In this document: positions 17,651 through 26,581 of the stretch, in pieces
Layout of the letters: each line of letters begins with the position of its first letter
Numbering within the stretch: the first letter of the stretch is position 1
Source of the DNA: CAXBNB01 sp040151475
Lineage (GTDB): Bacteria; Bacteroidota; Bacteroidia; Cytophagales; Cyclobacteriaceae
NCBI RefSeq assembly: GCF_040151475.1
Contig: NZ_JBDKWG010000143.1
Coordinates: 62,001-126,000, forward strand
Direction of reading: 5' to 3'
Length of the DNA: 64,000 nt
Program-made: the position numbers and the translations under genes
Notes under the pieces: generated by a model
What the model saw: the letters and a program-made list of their open reading frames with translations, nothing else
What the model was told of the DNA's origin: nothing
Database searches by the model: none

Positions 17651-19990
17651 ATGCCGAAATCAATATTCCTGTTTCTATTCAGCTCTCTCATATGTTTCAC
17701 TGCATCAGCACAAAAAACCGAATTGACTTTTTTAGACAAGGAGAATTCTGAACCAATAGTGGGCCTTTTGGTCAAAATGAAATCAGATATCAATGGAAAA
17801 AAGCGAACGGTCATCACGGATATTGATGGAAAAGCTTCAACAGGTCTTCTCCAATTTCCAATACTGATAGAAACCAATCACCTGAGTTATGCACCATATA
17901 TAGCAACAATAAATAAGGTTCAAGATTCACCTATAGGGCTCATCCCGGCTTCTCACATCATGGAAAATGTAGTAGTTGCTTCTGATCAATATCAAAATGT
18001 AGCGATAAACCCGGCTTTGTTTATTGTAGATGAAATAGATAGGCAGGAAATAGAAGAGTTGGGAGGAAACAATCTGGCCGATGTACTCAACTATCAATTG
18101 AATGTAACCATAACACCGGATGCTTCTACAGGTCGCTCCACAGTAAGCATGTTTGGATTGAGTGGTGAATATGTGAAAATATTGATCGATAATGTACCAA
18201 TGGTAAGTGACAATGGTGCCGGAAACAATATTGATATTACCCAGATCAATCTGGAAAATGTTGAGAAGGTCGAAATAGCCGAAGGATCAATGGGCGTTAT
18301 GTATGGTTCCAATGCTGTCGCCGGGGTAATCAACATTATAACAAAAAAAGAAACTGAAAGCAAATGGAATATTGGTGCTTCATTACAAGAAGAAACCATC
18401 GGATCTGAATACAACTTTCAGGATAGAGGAAGGCATATTCAAACCGTTTCTCTTGCTAATAACATTTCAAAAGACCTTTTTGCTTCTGTTCAATATACAC
18501 AAAATGATTTTCAGGGTTTTTTCAATACCTATCAGGGAGAAAACTACTCTGGTACAGACAATTTGAGAGGATATGAATGGAATCCAAAAGACCAACATTC
18601 CTTAAATGGATTAATAAATTATCAGTTGAGTCCAAAAGTCAGTGCCTTCTATAAATATGAACGATATCAGGATGAGCTTAATATTTACGGGCATGCGGTT
18701 AGTGGCAGATTGGGAGTGGATGGTGAACCAGACTATACTGCTAATGACGAACTGTTTAAGACCATCAGAGACTCACACCATCTCAATTGGAGTGGATATA
18801 TTTCTGAGAGTCTGAACTTCAATGCCCTGATCTCCTATCAGAAACAATCGAGGAAATACGAGGACTATACTTACAATATTGATTACCAAGCCAAAGTCAG
18901 TTCAAGAGGTGAAATCACTAACCAATCCAGTGAAGTTCTATTTTCCAAAGGATTGTTGAGTGGAATTTTGTCTAACTCTGAATTCACAGACTTAACAGTG
19001 GGATATGAGATCGAACATCAAAACGGTTATGATGCTGTAGCAAGCGGAGATCACTCTTCCAATACTTCAATTCAACACTTAAAATACCACGACCTGTTTA
19101 TCACTCCAAAACTCTCCCCTTCTTCTGCTTTAACCATCATACCAGGCCTGAGATGGAACAACAATTCACGATATGGCAATCACCTGATATGGTCGCTTTC
19201 TTCCAGTTACCATTTTGAGAAAAACTTTTCAACAAAACTCGTAGTGGGATCCGCCTACAAAACACCTACATTCTCCCAGCTCTTCAGGTATTTTGTAGAT
19301 GCCAATCATGACGTAAGGGGAAATTCAAACTTAACTCCGGAAGATGGGATTTCTATCCTGTTTGACCTTACAAAGAAATACAAGATAGGATCGGTGGAAC
19401 TAAAACAATCCATCAACGGATACCACTTCAACATACAAGACAAAATAATGCTTAATCAGGTGATGGAAGAAAATGACGGCCAAACCACCACCCGTTTCAC
19501 CTATTTGAATATAAACAAATACAAAACACTTGGTTTTTCCTCATCTATCAATCTTTCATACAAAAAGATAAATGCAATGATAGGAGGTAACTATATAGGA
19601 GTGAAACAAAATATAGCCAATGAAAAACCTGATGGGTACTTCTACTCACTTGCGCTAAACTCCCGCTTTAATTATTTGATACCAAAATACGATTTGAATT
19701 TTAGTGTCAACTTAAAGTACAATGGTTCCAGGCAACAATACATAGATGGAGATGATGGAGTCTCTAAAGTTAATATAGATCCCTATACGCTGATCGATAC
19801 CAGTATCAAAAAATCCTTCTTTGGTAAATCACTGGAAACTACTCTTGGTATAAGAAACATAGCAAATATTGTTTCCGCTAACACCACCGGGCAACCTTCT
19901 TCCGGACACGACGGGCAACCCGACACAAGCCTGCTATTTGCTTATGGAAGATCCTATTTTTTGAAACTGGCTTACAAACTGAATTTTTAA
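17651..19990 (+). CDS. TonB-dependent receptor, probable heme/iron uptake
   Basis: Outer-membrane receptor, 779 residues, with signal peptide ending TASAQ and no SusC-type long repeat region or SusD partner. The plug includes VDEIDRQEIEELGGNNLADVL and EKVEIAEGSMGVMYGSNAVAG; the barrel contains SAYKTPTFSQLFRYF and VRGNSNLTPE, in the positions of the FRAP/NPNL boxes of heme receptors. The next gene encodes a HmuY-like lipoprotein, matching the HmuR-HmuY pairing known from Bacteroidota. Heme as substrate is an inference; another iron chelate is possible. Confidence 0.85.
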   Translation: MPKSIFLFLFSSLICFTASAQKTELTFLDKENSEPIVGLLVKMKSDINGKKRTVITDIDGKASTGLLQFPILIETNHLSYAPYIATINKVQDSPIGLIPASHIMENVVVASDQYQNVAINPALFIVDEIDRQEIEELGGNNLADVLNYQLNVTITPDASTGRSTVSMFGLSGEYVKILIDNVPMVSDNGAGNNIDITQINLENVEKVEIAEGSMGVMYGSNAVAGVINIITKKETESKWNIGASLQEETIGSEYNFQDRGRHIQTVSLANNISKDLFASVQYTQNDFQGFFNTYQGENYSGTDNLRGYEWNPKDQHSLNGLINYQLSPKVSAFYKYERYQDELNIYGHAVSGRLGVDGEPDYTANDELFKTIRDSHHLNWSGYISESLNFNALISYQKQSRKYEDYTYNIDYQAKVSSRGEITNQSSEVLFSKGLLSGILSNSEFTDLTVGYEIEHQNGYDAVASGDHSSNTSIQHLKYHDLFITPKLSPSSALTIIPGLRWNNNSRYGNHLIWSLSSSYHFEKNFSTKLVVGSAYKTPTFSQLFRYFVDANHDVRGNSNLTPEDGISILFDLTKKYKIGSVELKQSINGYHFNIQDKIMLNQVMEENDGQTTTRFTYLNINKYKTLGFSSSINLSYKKINAMIGGNYIGVKQNIANEKPDGYFYSLALNSRFNYLIPKYDLNFSVNLKYNGSRQQYIDGDDGVSKVNIDPYTLIDTSIKKSFFGKSLETTLGIRNIANIVSANTTGQPSSGHDGQPDTSLLFAYGRSYFLKLAYKLNF

Positions 19991-20029
19991 AACAGAACAA
20001 TATATCAAACATTTCTAAATAAGATAAAA

Positions 20030-21559
20030 ATGAATAGAATACAAAAACAATTGAAATTACTAGTAGCAATGCTGTTGCTTGGAATAGTCTTTAGTGCCTG
20101 CTCAGGCGATGAAGATGTAGTCAGAATATTTGAATCTTCACTACAAACTAGCTCGGCTGGCCTGGCAAGTGCCAATGAGCAGGTAGATGTGGTTGTCAAT
20201 TTTTCCGTTCCAACCATAGTTGAGGCCACTGTTGTGCTGGAAGTAGTTGAAAACGGTGTGATCTACGGTACAGATTACACCACCTCTCCTGCCGTAGCAG
20301 ATGGCCTGATTACCATAACAGTTCCCGTTGGCTCCCAGTCAGCAGGCTTTACAATTACCCGACTGACAGAGTTTCTGGATTCAGGGAAAGATGTAACCTT
20401 CAACTTACTATCTGTAGATGGAGAAGAAGATGTAAACCTCATCGGTACTCTGTCCACTACAGTGTCTTTCGACGAAGTAATAAACACAGGAAGTACAATC
20501 GATTTGCTGACAGGTGGTTCTACACAACCAAATCAATGTTATATTGATCTGAGTTCAGGAAAGCAAACGGCTGTAAGAAGAGATACATGGGAAATTGGTT
20601 TTTACAATGGAAGTGAAAACAGGGTATTCTTAAATGCCGCATTAAAAGTTTCCATTGCCGAAATTCCGGGTGTAACAGACTTAAACGCTATCAACTCCTC
20701 TACTCAATTTTCCACTCCAATCGACTTATACACTGACTATGGATCAACTGAAATTGAAGTAAAGAATGTTGAAGAACTACTTGTTGGCTTGCCTTTAGGC
20801 TATGGACAATATGGGAACTTAGGCAATGGAGTTGCATTTACTGACAGCCAGGCGGGTAACATCGACGAAACTGCCATGGGAGAAATATCTACAGCTGACA
20901 CTGAAAACAACGTATATATCATTTCTTTGGGAGATGCTATTCCCGATACAGAAGCAGAACCAAGTGCTATAAACACAGCAGGAGATCACCGTGGTTTTAT
21001 GAAATTAAGGGTACTAACAGACGGTTCTTCCTACACCTTGCAATATGCCGATTTGGACGACACCAATTTTAGCGAAGCAACAATAACCAAGGATGAAAGC
21101 TATGTTTTAAAGGCATTCAGTTTGGTAAATAAAGAAGAAGTAAGTGTAGAACCTGAAGCTGATAAATGGGACATAAACTTCAGTGGAGTATTTTCATATT
21201 ATGGTCCGTTCTATGGTTATCCCGGAGCAGGGCTTACTTTCTCTGATTATGGGCTGCACAATACATTAGGTAATGTAGGCTTGTATCAGGTAATTATTTA
21301 CTCAGGAGATGATGTATATGATGTCCCGTCTTATGATAATTTCAGTCTAACTGATATAGATGAATCGGCTTTAGTCTATGACAACCGCACCATCATAGCG
21401 AGTGATTGGCGAAACAGCACAGATGGCATTGCGAAAGATGACAGATATTATGTCATAAAAGATTTTCAGGGCAATTATTTCAAATTAAAGTTTACTGCAC
21501 TTGTTAGTTCTGAAGGTGCACGAGGTTATTCTCAGTTCACTTATGCTTTACTTCAGTAA
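20030..21559 (+). CDS. HmuY-family heme-binding lipoprotein
   Basis: Secreted lipoprotein of 509 residues with lipobox LGIVFSACSGDED (Cys24). HmuY-like sequence is visible in two parts, around CYIDLSSGKQTAVRRDTWEI and again around EPEADKWDINFSGVFSYYG near the C-terminus, where a WDI-type motif recurs. The protein is about twice the length of classical HmuY, so two related halves or an extra N-terminal domain (about 30-150) are possible. It follows the TonB receptor by 39 bases and presumably captures heme and hands it over. Confidence 0.8.
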   Translation: MNRIQKQLKLLVAMLLLGIVFSACSGDEDVVRIFESSLQTSSAGLASANEQVDVVVNFSVPTIVEATVVLEVVENGVIYGTDYTTSPAVADGLITITVPVGSQSAGFTITRLTEFLDSGKDVTFNLLSVDGEEDVNLIGTLSTTVSFDEVINTGSTIDLLTGGSTQPNQCYIDLSSGKQTAVRRDTWEIGFYNGSENRVFLNAALKVSIAEIPGVTDLNAINSSTQFSTPIDLYTDYGSTEIEVKNVEELLVGLPLGYGQYGNLGNGVAFTDSQAGNIDETAMGEISTADTENNVYIISLGDAIPDTEAEPSAINTAGDHRGFMKLRVLTDGSSYTLQYADLDDTNFSEATITKDESYVLKAFSLVNKEEVSVEPEADKWDINFSGVFSYYGPFYGYPGAGLTFSDYGLHNTLGNVGLYQVIIYSGDDVYDVPSYDNFSLTDIDESALVYDNRTIIASDWRNSTDGIAKDDRYYVIKDFQGNYFKLKFTALVSSEGARGYSQFTYALLQ

Positions 21560-21561
21560 TT

Positions 21562-21999
21562 ATGAACAAGTCTGTTAAAATATCAGTCATAATAATCAGG
21601 GTAGCTCTGGGGCTACTTCTGATTTATGGCGGTGTGAATAAGTTCATACCCAAACCTCCCAGGCCACAAACAGAGGAAACCAAAGAGCTTGCTCCCCATG
21701 TATTGAAAATAAAAGCATTCATAGGAGGATTAAAGCAAAGTGGCTACTTCTGGCCATTTTTAGGTGCAGCAGAAATAGTATGCGGAGTGTTGCTCATAAG
21801 CCAGATATTGTCACTACTTGGTGCTGTGATGTCTGTACCAATCACACTAAACATCTTCCTATTTCATGCTTTTCTTGAACCTCATGATACAGTAGAATTG
21901 TTAATGACAGGGGCTTATTTAACAGGAAACCTTCTCGTAATAGCCTATGCATTTCCCAAGTTGAAATCAGTTTTCTTTCCCATAAAACAAAATAAATAA
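21562..21999 (+). CDS. DoxX-like integral membrane protein
   Basis: Small inner-membrane protein of 145 residues with about four hydrophobic segments (about 8-22, 66-86, 88-103, 114-132). The opening VALGLLLIYGGVNKFIP and the middle LGAAEIVCGVLLISQ are typical of the DoxX/DoxD superfamily. Its function in this family is poorly defined. It starts 2 bases after the hmuY-like stop and belongs to the same operon. Confidence 0.75.
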   Translation: MNKSVKISVIIIRVALGLLLIYGGVNKFIPKPPRPQTEETKELAPHVLKIKAFIGGLKQSGYFWPFLGAAEIVCGVLLISQILSLLGAVMSVPITLNIFLFHAFLEPHDTVELLMTGAYLTGNLLVIAYAFPKLKSVFFPIKQNK

Positions 22000-22003
22000 A
22001 GAA

Positions 22004-22948
22004 ATGAAAAAATTATTCACAATGGTATTTGTTGTAGCTTCATTCGCAGCAATTGCCCAAAAGAAAAAACAAAAACAAGACATAGAAGCCATCAAATCCA
22101 TGTGCGGATGTTATGAAGTCTCTTTCAATTTTGCCGAGACTTTTTCTCCAAACAAAGACTATGAATTTTATGACAATTACTCTACAGGAGCACTGGAATA
22201 TGTACTGCCTGTGGAAGAAGAAAATGACAAAATAGTTTTACAGCACCTGCTGATAGTGGGTAAATCCATGATCATCAAGCATTGGCGGCAAGACTGGCTT
22301 TATGAAAACACTGATTTCATGGTGTATGATAAAGACAGCAACTGGAAATATGTAAGCAAAGATGCTAAAGAGGTAAAAGGTCAATGGACACAAAAGGTGT
22401 ATCAGGTTGATGACAGCCCAAGATATGAAGGCAGTGCTACCTGGGTGCATTTTGACGGAAAACACTATTGGGAAAACACTGCTGACGCTCCTCTCCCACG
22501 TAGAGACAGAACCAAACGAAGTGATTACAATGTGATGACCAGAACGAACCGTCAGGAAATCACCGATTATGGCTGGCTGCACGAACAAGACAATGATAAA
22601 GTCTTAAGGACAAGTTCAGACAGCCTTATTGCTCAGGAAAAAGGATGGAATACCTATACAAAGGTTGACAACTCGAAATGCAAAGCTGCAAAAGACTGGT
22701 GGACAAGAAATCATCAATACTGGGCAGACGTGAGAACTGTTTGGGATGAGCTTTTTTCACTCAAAAAAGACCTTGCGTTGAATATAAAAGTCGAGGATGA
22801 GATGTTGTTTCAACGCCTGTTTAAACTAGGAGACGAATATAGTGACACTACCGATTACAACAGCGGGCAAGTGAAAACAGCAATCCGGGAAATTATCCAA
22901 AAGCATATAGCCAATGATATTCAGGTTGCCAAAGCCAGTAATTACTAG
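22004..22948 (+). CDS. DUF6607-type secreted protein
   Basis: Exported protein of 314 residues with signal peptide ending AAIAQ, followed by a Lys-rich stretch (KKKQKQ) and MCGCYEVSFNFAETF. Rich in Trp and aromatic residues (KHWRQDWLYEN, GSATWVHFDGKHYWENTADA). I recognise this as a family of unknown function (DUF6607), often beside HmuY-like genes. The CGC motif could bind a ligand, but that is speculative. It begins 4 bases after the DoxX-like stop and is the last gene before a strong terminator. Confidence 0.7.
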   Translation: MKKLFTMVFVVASFAAIAQKKKQKQDIEAIKSMCGCYEVSFNFAETFSPNKDYEFYDNYSTGALEYVLPVEEENDKIVLQHLLIVGKSMIIKHWRQDWLYENTDFMVYDKDSNWKYVSKDAKEVKGQWTQKVYQVDDSPRYEGSATWVHFDGKHYWENTADAPLPRRDRTKRSDYNVMTRTNRQEITDYGWLHEQDNDKVLRTSSDSLIAQEKGWNTYTKVDNSKCKAAKDWWTRNHQYWADVRTVWDELFSLKKDLALNIKVEDEMLFQRLFKLGDEYSDTTDYNSGQVKTAIREIIQKHIANDIQVAKASNY

Positions 22949-22969
22949 TTAAATCATTTTAAACATACT

Positions 22970-23003
22970 AAAAGCCACCTCGAAAGGGTGGCTTTTGTTC
23001 TTT
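22970..23003 (+). terminator. Intrinsic terminator of the heme/iron operon
   Basis: AAAAGCCACC (22970-22979) and GGTGGCTTTT (22987-22996) form a perfect 10-base stem with a 7-base loop, followed by a T-rich tail. It lies 21 bases after the last stop of the operon. Confidence 0.85.
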
Positions 23004-23088
23004 TAACATTTACATTAAGTCAGTATTAATCCTATCAAAAGAATAAAATTTTGACATCAAAAATCGTTAATGATGTTAAATTGCGGCA

Positions 23089-24273
23089 ATGCATAAATTT
23101 CGTTATATAGTCTTTTTAAGCTTAACCTTTTCTTTCTTCTATGCAAGTGGCCAAAACATGGTTACAAACCCTGGTTTTGAGGAAATGAAAAATTGTCCAT
23201 TTACAATGAACCAGCTAAAATTTACTAAAGCCTGGTTTCCTTTTGGCACAGCCGACCCCTCTCCTGACCTGTTTCACGAATGCTCCTATGGCACTATGGT
23301 TGGAGTTCCCATCAATGTATTTGGCACTCAAAAACCCAGATCAGGAAGTGCATACGCCGGGCTTATTACCTACCTGACTTCAAAAAGTGGCAAAACCTGG
23401 AAGCTACCGGCAAACCATAGAGAATTTTTAATGGTACAACTCACCAAACCATTGATAAAAGGAAATTCATACTACGCAGAAATGTGGGTAAGCCTGGCGG
23501 AAAACTGTGAATATGCGACCAACAGCATCAGCATGTATTTCACAAAAGACCTGCCTCATATAGACTGGCAAGCCATGGATTTGGGTTATTACAAACCCCA
23601 GATTCAAAGCCACCCGGACTCACTAATGGAAGACATAAATGGCTGGATGAAAGTATCAGGAACATTTGTAGCCAAAGGAAACGAGTTGGCATTGACCATA
23701 GGAAATTTCGTGAGTGACAAAAACACTCAGGTAAAGAAAACAAAAAGGAAATTTCCGGTATCAAAAAAGGATAAAATGCCCAAAGCCCTCCAGCCAATGA
23801 TCTCCTATTATTTCATTGATGACGTGAAAGTAACTCCGCTGGATCCTAATGAACCAATTTATCCCGATGAACTCCTTGTAGAAAAGGATACATCTGACAC
23901 TGACTACTTCGGTCCTGCTCATGTAGGCAAAAAGTTTATTTTGAACAACATACAATTTGATTTTGATCAGGCTGTGCTTCTGGAGTCGTCTTATGACGAA
24001 CTAGACAAACTCTATGACTATATGATTGAAAACAAACGCATCAAAATAGAAATAGAAGGACATACAGACAACAAGGGAACGAAAGAATACAACTTAAAGC
24101 TATCTACCCAAAGAGCAAAAGCAGTGGCAGACTACCTTGTAAAATCCAGAGGACTCAATGAATTTAGAGTGGACTACAAAGGTTTTGGCAGCTCCAGCCC
24201 CATAGTGTCCAACGAAACACCGGAAGGACAAGCCATCAACAGAAGGGTTGAGTTTGTTATAGTTGGAAATTGA
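23089..24273 (+). CDS. OmpA-family peptidoglycan-associated protein
   Basis: Exported protein of 394 residues. After a signal peptide ending ASGQ, the N-terminal 250 residues begin NMVTNPGFEEMKNCP and form a beta-rich domain seen in other Bacteroidota OmpA proteins. The C-terminal OmpA-like domain (about 280-394) carries NNIQFDFDQAVLLESS, EIEGHTDNKGTKEYN and SQRAKAVADYLV-like STQRAKAVADYLVKSRG, ending INRRVEFVIVGN. This domain binds peptidoglycan and anchors the outer membrane. It stands alone, downstream of a terminator and upstream of the MITE-like element. Confidence 0.93.
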   Translation: MHKFRYIVFLSLTFSFFYASGQNMVTNPGFEEMKNCPFTMNQLKFTKAWFPFGTADPSPDLFHECSYGTMVGVPINVFGTQKPRSGSAYAGLITYLTSKSGKTWKLPANHREFLMVQLTKPLIKGNSYYAEMWVSLAENCEYATNSISMYFTKDLPHIDWQAMDLGYYKPQIQSHPDSLMEDINGWMKVSGTFVAKGNELALTIGNFVSDKNTQVKKTKRKFPVSKKDKMPKALQPMISYYFIDDVKVTPLDPNEPIYPDELLVEKDTSDTDYFGPAHVGKKFILNNIQFDFDQAVLLESSYDELDKLYDYMIENKRIKIEIEGHTDNKGTKEYNLKLSTQRAKAVADYLVKSRGLNEFRVDYKGFGSSSPIVSNETPEGQAINRRVEFVIVGN

Positions 24274-24284
24274 TTCTAATTTAT

Positions 24285-24466
24285 TGGTGTCCGAGAAAAG
24301 ATTTTGCCTTCTAAGGAAATTCATCAAAATCACCCCTAAATCCCCTAAAGGGGACTTTTTGATCACCCCTTCAGGGGGCGGGGGTAGTTTTAGGAAATCG
24401 AAAAAATCTTTTCTCATTTCGTTTAAACGTACTTTTTTAGGGTATTTAAAATTTAGTCGGACACCA
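24285..24466. repeat. MITE-like element with 10-base terminal inverted repeats
   Basis: TGGTGTCCGA (24285-24294) and TCGGACACCA (24457-24466) are perfect inverted ends of a 182-base non-coding unit. A second pair, GAGAAAAGATTTT (24293-24305) and AAAATCTTTTCTC (24403-24415), is also perfect but sits 41 bases further from the right end than from the left, so one end looks internally deleted. The core holds CCCCTAAAGGGG (24342-24353) and CCCCTTCAGGGG (24366-24377), a C-rich/G-rich hairpin unit familiar as an intergenic repeat in Bacteroidota. No target duplication is obvious. Confidence 0.6.
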
Positions 24467-24571
24467 CTAATTCTAATTCTAAAAATTACTCAACTCTGCA
24501 ACAAAACATTTTTAGATTGTTAAGGAAAAATAATTGACTTCAAATATGTATTTTCGTTGTAGTTAATACTT

Positions 24572-25627
24572 ATGAAAAGTCGCAAAATATATTCATTTCT
24601 GTTGCCGCTCCTTATCCTTCCCATTTTGGCTGGATTTTACTTTTCCGAAGACAAATTGAAATTTACAAAAAAGGTCAATGGAGTATGTTTCGTTGCGCCA
24701 AGACACGAAATAACTACAGAACACATAGATCCTGTTGTCAAAATAAATGCCAATTGGATAGCGGTTACTCCCTATGCTTTTTCTCAGAAAGGCAAGCCTG
24801 AAGTTCACTTCAACCACGACAGACAATGGTGGGGAGAACGAGTTGATGGTACTATCCAAACCATCATTGAAGCGAAAAAATATGATTTGAAGATCATGAT
24901 GAAACCACACATCTGGGTAAGAGGACAAGGATGGGCCGGAGAGTTTGAGTTGGGAAATGAAGCCGATTGGAAAAAATGGGAAAGTGATTATTCCAAATAC
25001 ATCCTTACTTATGCTCGGATTTCAGATTCACTCAATGTAGAATTATTATGCATTGGTACCGAATACAAAATAGCAGTTCAAAAACGACCTGAGTATTGGA
25101 AGCAACTGATAAAAGAGGTGCGAGCCGTTTACAAAGGCCAACTCACTTATGCTGCCAATTGGGACAACTACCCCAATGTTACTTTTTGGCCTCAACTGGA
25201 TTACATCGGAGTAGATGCGTACTTTCCCATTTGCAAAGAAAAAACACCTGAGGTCTCTGTACTGAAACAAAACTGGAAGAAGATAAAATCAGAATTAAGT
25301 GATTTTTCTGACAAATACCACAAGCCTATTCTATTTACGGAATACGGTTACAGAAGCATGGACTATACTGCCGATGGTCATTGGGAAATGGACAGAAAAG
25401 AAGGTGTATTGAATATGGAAGGGCAAAAAAATGCCTTGGAAGCATTGTTCAATACTTACTGGGAAGAAGACTGGTTTGCAGGTGGATTTCTATGGAAATG
25501 GCATGCCAGTCATCTAAAACACGGGGGTGAAAATGATTCTAGATATACCCCTCAAAACAAACCGGCTGAGCAGGTAGTAAGACTTTGGTACGGAAAAAAT
25601 CAGGGTAAAGGAAAAAACACTTTATAG
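24572..25627 (+). CDS. GH113-like glycoside hydrolase
   Basis: Predicted secreted or membrane-anchored TIM-barrel hydrolase of 351 residues, with one N-terminal hydrophobic segment (about 7-25). Visible landmarks: GVCFVAPRHEI, KIMMKPHIWVRGQGWAGEFE, LLCIGTEYK with a candidate acid/base Glu, DYIGVDAYFP, and ILFTEYGYRS with a candidate nucleophile Glu, ending in FLWKWH. The layout resembles GH113 beta-mannanases and related proteins of clan GH-A. No transporter or other carbohydrate gene is adjacent; it is flanked by repeat-bearing gaps, so a housekeeping envelope role is possible. Confidence 0.8.
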   Translation: MKSRKIYSFLLPLLILPILAGFYFSEDKLKFTKKVNGVCFVAPRHEITTEHIDPVVKINANWIAVTPYAFSQKGKPEVHFNHDRQWWGERVDGTIQTIIEAKKYDLKIMMKPHIWVRGQGWAGEFELGNEADWKKWESDYSKYILTYARISDSLNVELLCIGTEYKIAVQKRPEYWKQLIKEVRAVYKGQLTYAANWDNYPNVTFWPQLDYIGVDAYFPICKEKTPEVSVLKQNWKKIKSELSDFSDKYHKPILFTEYGYRSMDYTADGHWEMDRKEGVLNMEGQKNALEALFNTYWEEDWFAGGFLWKWHASHLKHGGENDSRYTPQNKPAEQVVRLWYGKNQGKGKNTL

Positions 25628-25688
25628 TTATTTTATCAACTTGTTATAAGACATCAGCCTTCGCAGAGGTGACGGTTCTAATAGCTCC

Positions 25689-25768
25689 AGACCTGTAAGG
25701 TTTATCTAATTAACTCAGATGGTGACGGTAGTTTTCTGGTTCTTCTTGGGAAGAAACCTTACAGGTCT
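25689..25768. repeat. Inverted repeat AGACCTGTAAGGTTT
   Basis: AGACCTGTAAGGTTT (25689-25703) and AAACCTTACAGGTCT (25754-25768) are perfect inverted copies 50 bases apart. Similar ACCTGTAAGGTTT blocks are, to my knowledge, common dispersed intergenic repeats in Bacteroidota. Confidence 0.7.
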
Positions 25769-25794
25769 TATATCACTAGTTTATAGCTTACCTT

Positions 25795-25824
25795 CTGAGA
25801 GATTTCTCCTTCGTCGAAATGACA
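25795..25824. repeat. REP-like intergenic unit
   Basis: The unit contains GAGATTTCTC and TTCGTCGAA, two small palindromes, followed by ATGACA. This GAGATTTCTC...CGAAATGACA pattern is a familiar dispersed repeat in many Bacteroidota genomes. Only one copy is in the window, so the classification rests on recollection. Confidence 0.4.
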
Positions 25825-25947
25825 TAGATTGTTAAATTCATAGCTATAAGTAAACACAAGTCGAGAGGGTAAATGATATTAAACATCTCTACAGATTAAC
25901 TCACCACTTTAATTTCATAAATTGCCATTCTAATATTCAATCAGATT

Positions 25948-26427
25948 ATGAGTAAAAAATTAGAAAATATAAAGCTATTGATTCTGGATGTGGATGGTAC
26001 GCTAACTGATGGTGGAGTCTATGTGACAGAAGAAGGAAAACAATTTAAAAAATACAGTGCCAAAGACGGATTGGGAATTCGTGAATTGATAAAATCCGGT
26101 TTTCAGGTAGGCATCATCAGCCATAGTATGGTCTCGGAAATGGTAACCTTTCGTGCCAAAGCTCTTGGCATTCAAAACTGCTATGTCGGTATGCAGAACA
26201 AATTGAAAGTATTGGATGGATGGTGCGAAAACCTCAACATTTCAAAAGAAGATATCGCTTATATAGGGGATGATATCAATGACCTGGAAATCATGGGAGC
26301 TGTAGGTGTGTCGGCGTGTCCTGCGGATGCCCACAAAAAAATACAGGCCATTGCCGACATCAAACTTCAGAACAAAGGTGGCAAAGGAGCAGTAAGAGAA
26401 TTTATCGATGATTACTTAATGGATTGA
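25948..26427 (+). CDS. kdsC: KDO 8-phosphate phosphatase (KdsC-like HAD hydrolase)
   Basis: Haloacid dehalogenase-type phosphatase of 159 residues that would dephosphorylate KDO-8-phosphate in lipopolysaccharide core synthesis. Motif I is LILDVDGTLTDG with nucleophile Asp; motif IV is YIGDDINDLEIM; the C-terminal GGKGAVREFID is typical of tetrameric KdsC. Motif II reads GIISHSM where KdsC usually has a Ser/Thr-Gly-Arg turn. That substitution leaves room for a related sugar-phosphate phosphatase. It is not beside other kds genes. Confidence 0.85.
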   Translation: MSKKLENIKLLILDVDGTLTDGGVYVTEEGKQFKKYSAKDGLGIRELIKSGFQVGIISHSMVSEMVTFRAKALGIQNCYVGMQNKLKVLDGWCENLNISKEDIAYIGDDINDLEIMGAVGVSACPADAHKKIQAIADIKLQNKGGKGAVREFIDDYLMD

Positions 26428-26533
26428 GTATAATTTTTCAACTCAAAACCTCCATTAAACTAAATTTCAACCTTACACTTTCATGGGATATTTAGCCTGT
26501 GAAAATATTAAATAAATCAATTGAAATTCTTCC

Positions 26534-26564
26534 TTTGGTTAAGAGATTAATTCTTCTATTTTTG
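26534..26564 (+). promoter_or_regulatory. Canonical Bacteroidota promoter of sucD
   Basis: TTTG (26534-26537), exactly 19 bases, then TATTTTTG (26557-26564): a full match to TTTG-N19-TAnnTTTG. Predicted transcription starts about 12 bases before the ATG at 26582, so the leader is very short. Confidence 0.75.
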
Positions 26565-26581
26565 CACAAAATAGAAAAAGC

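Larger units (their letters stand above)
25628..25947. other. 320-base intergenic region rich in short repeats
   Basis: No gene is seen. It contains a 15-base inverted repeat (25689-25703 and 25754-25768), two copies of GGTGACGGT between and before the arms, and a REP-like unit at 25795-25824. The last 120 bases before kdsC are AT-rich and presumably hold its promoter. Confidence 0.6.

Noticed and set aside
24100..24523. Open frames on both strands across the repeat element, with peptides such as KKSPLGDLGV
   Set aside because: They are translations of the MITE-like repeat core and of the end of the OmpA gene; no start signal or protein family supports them.
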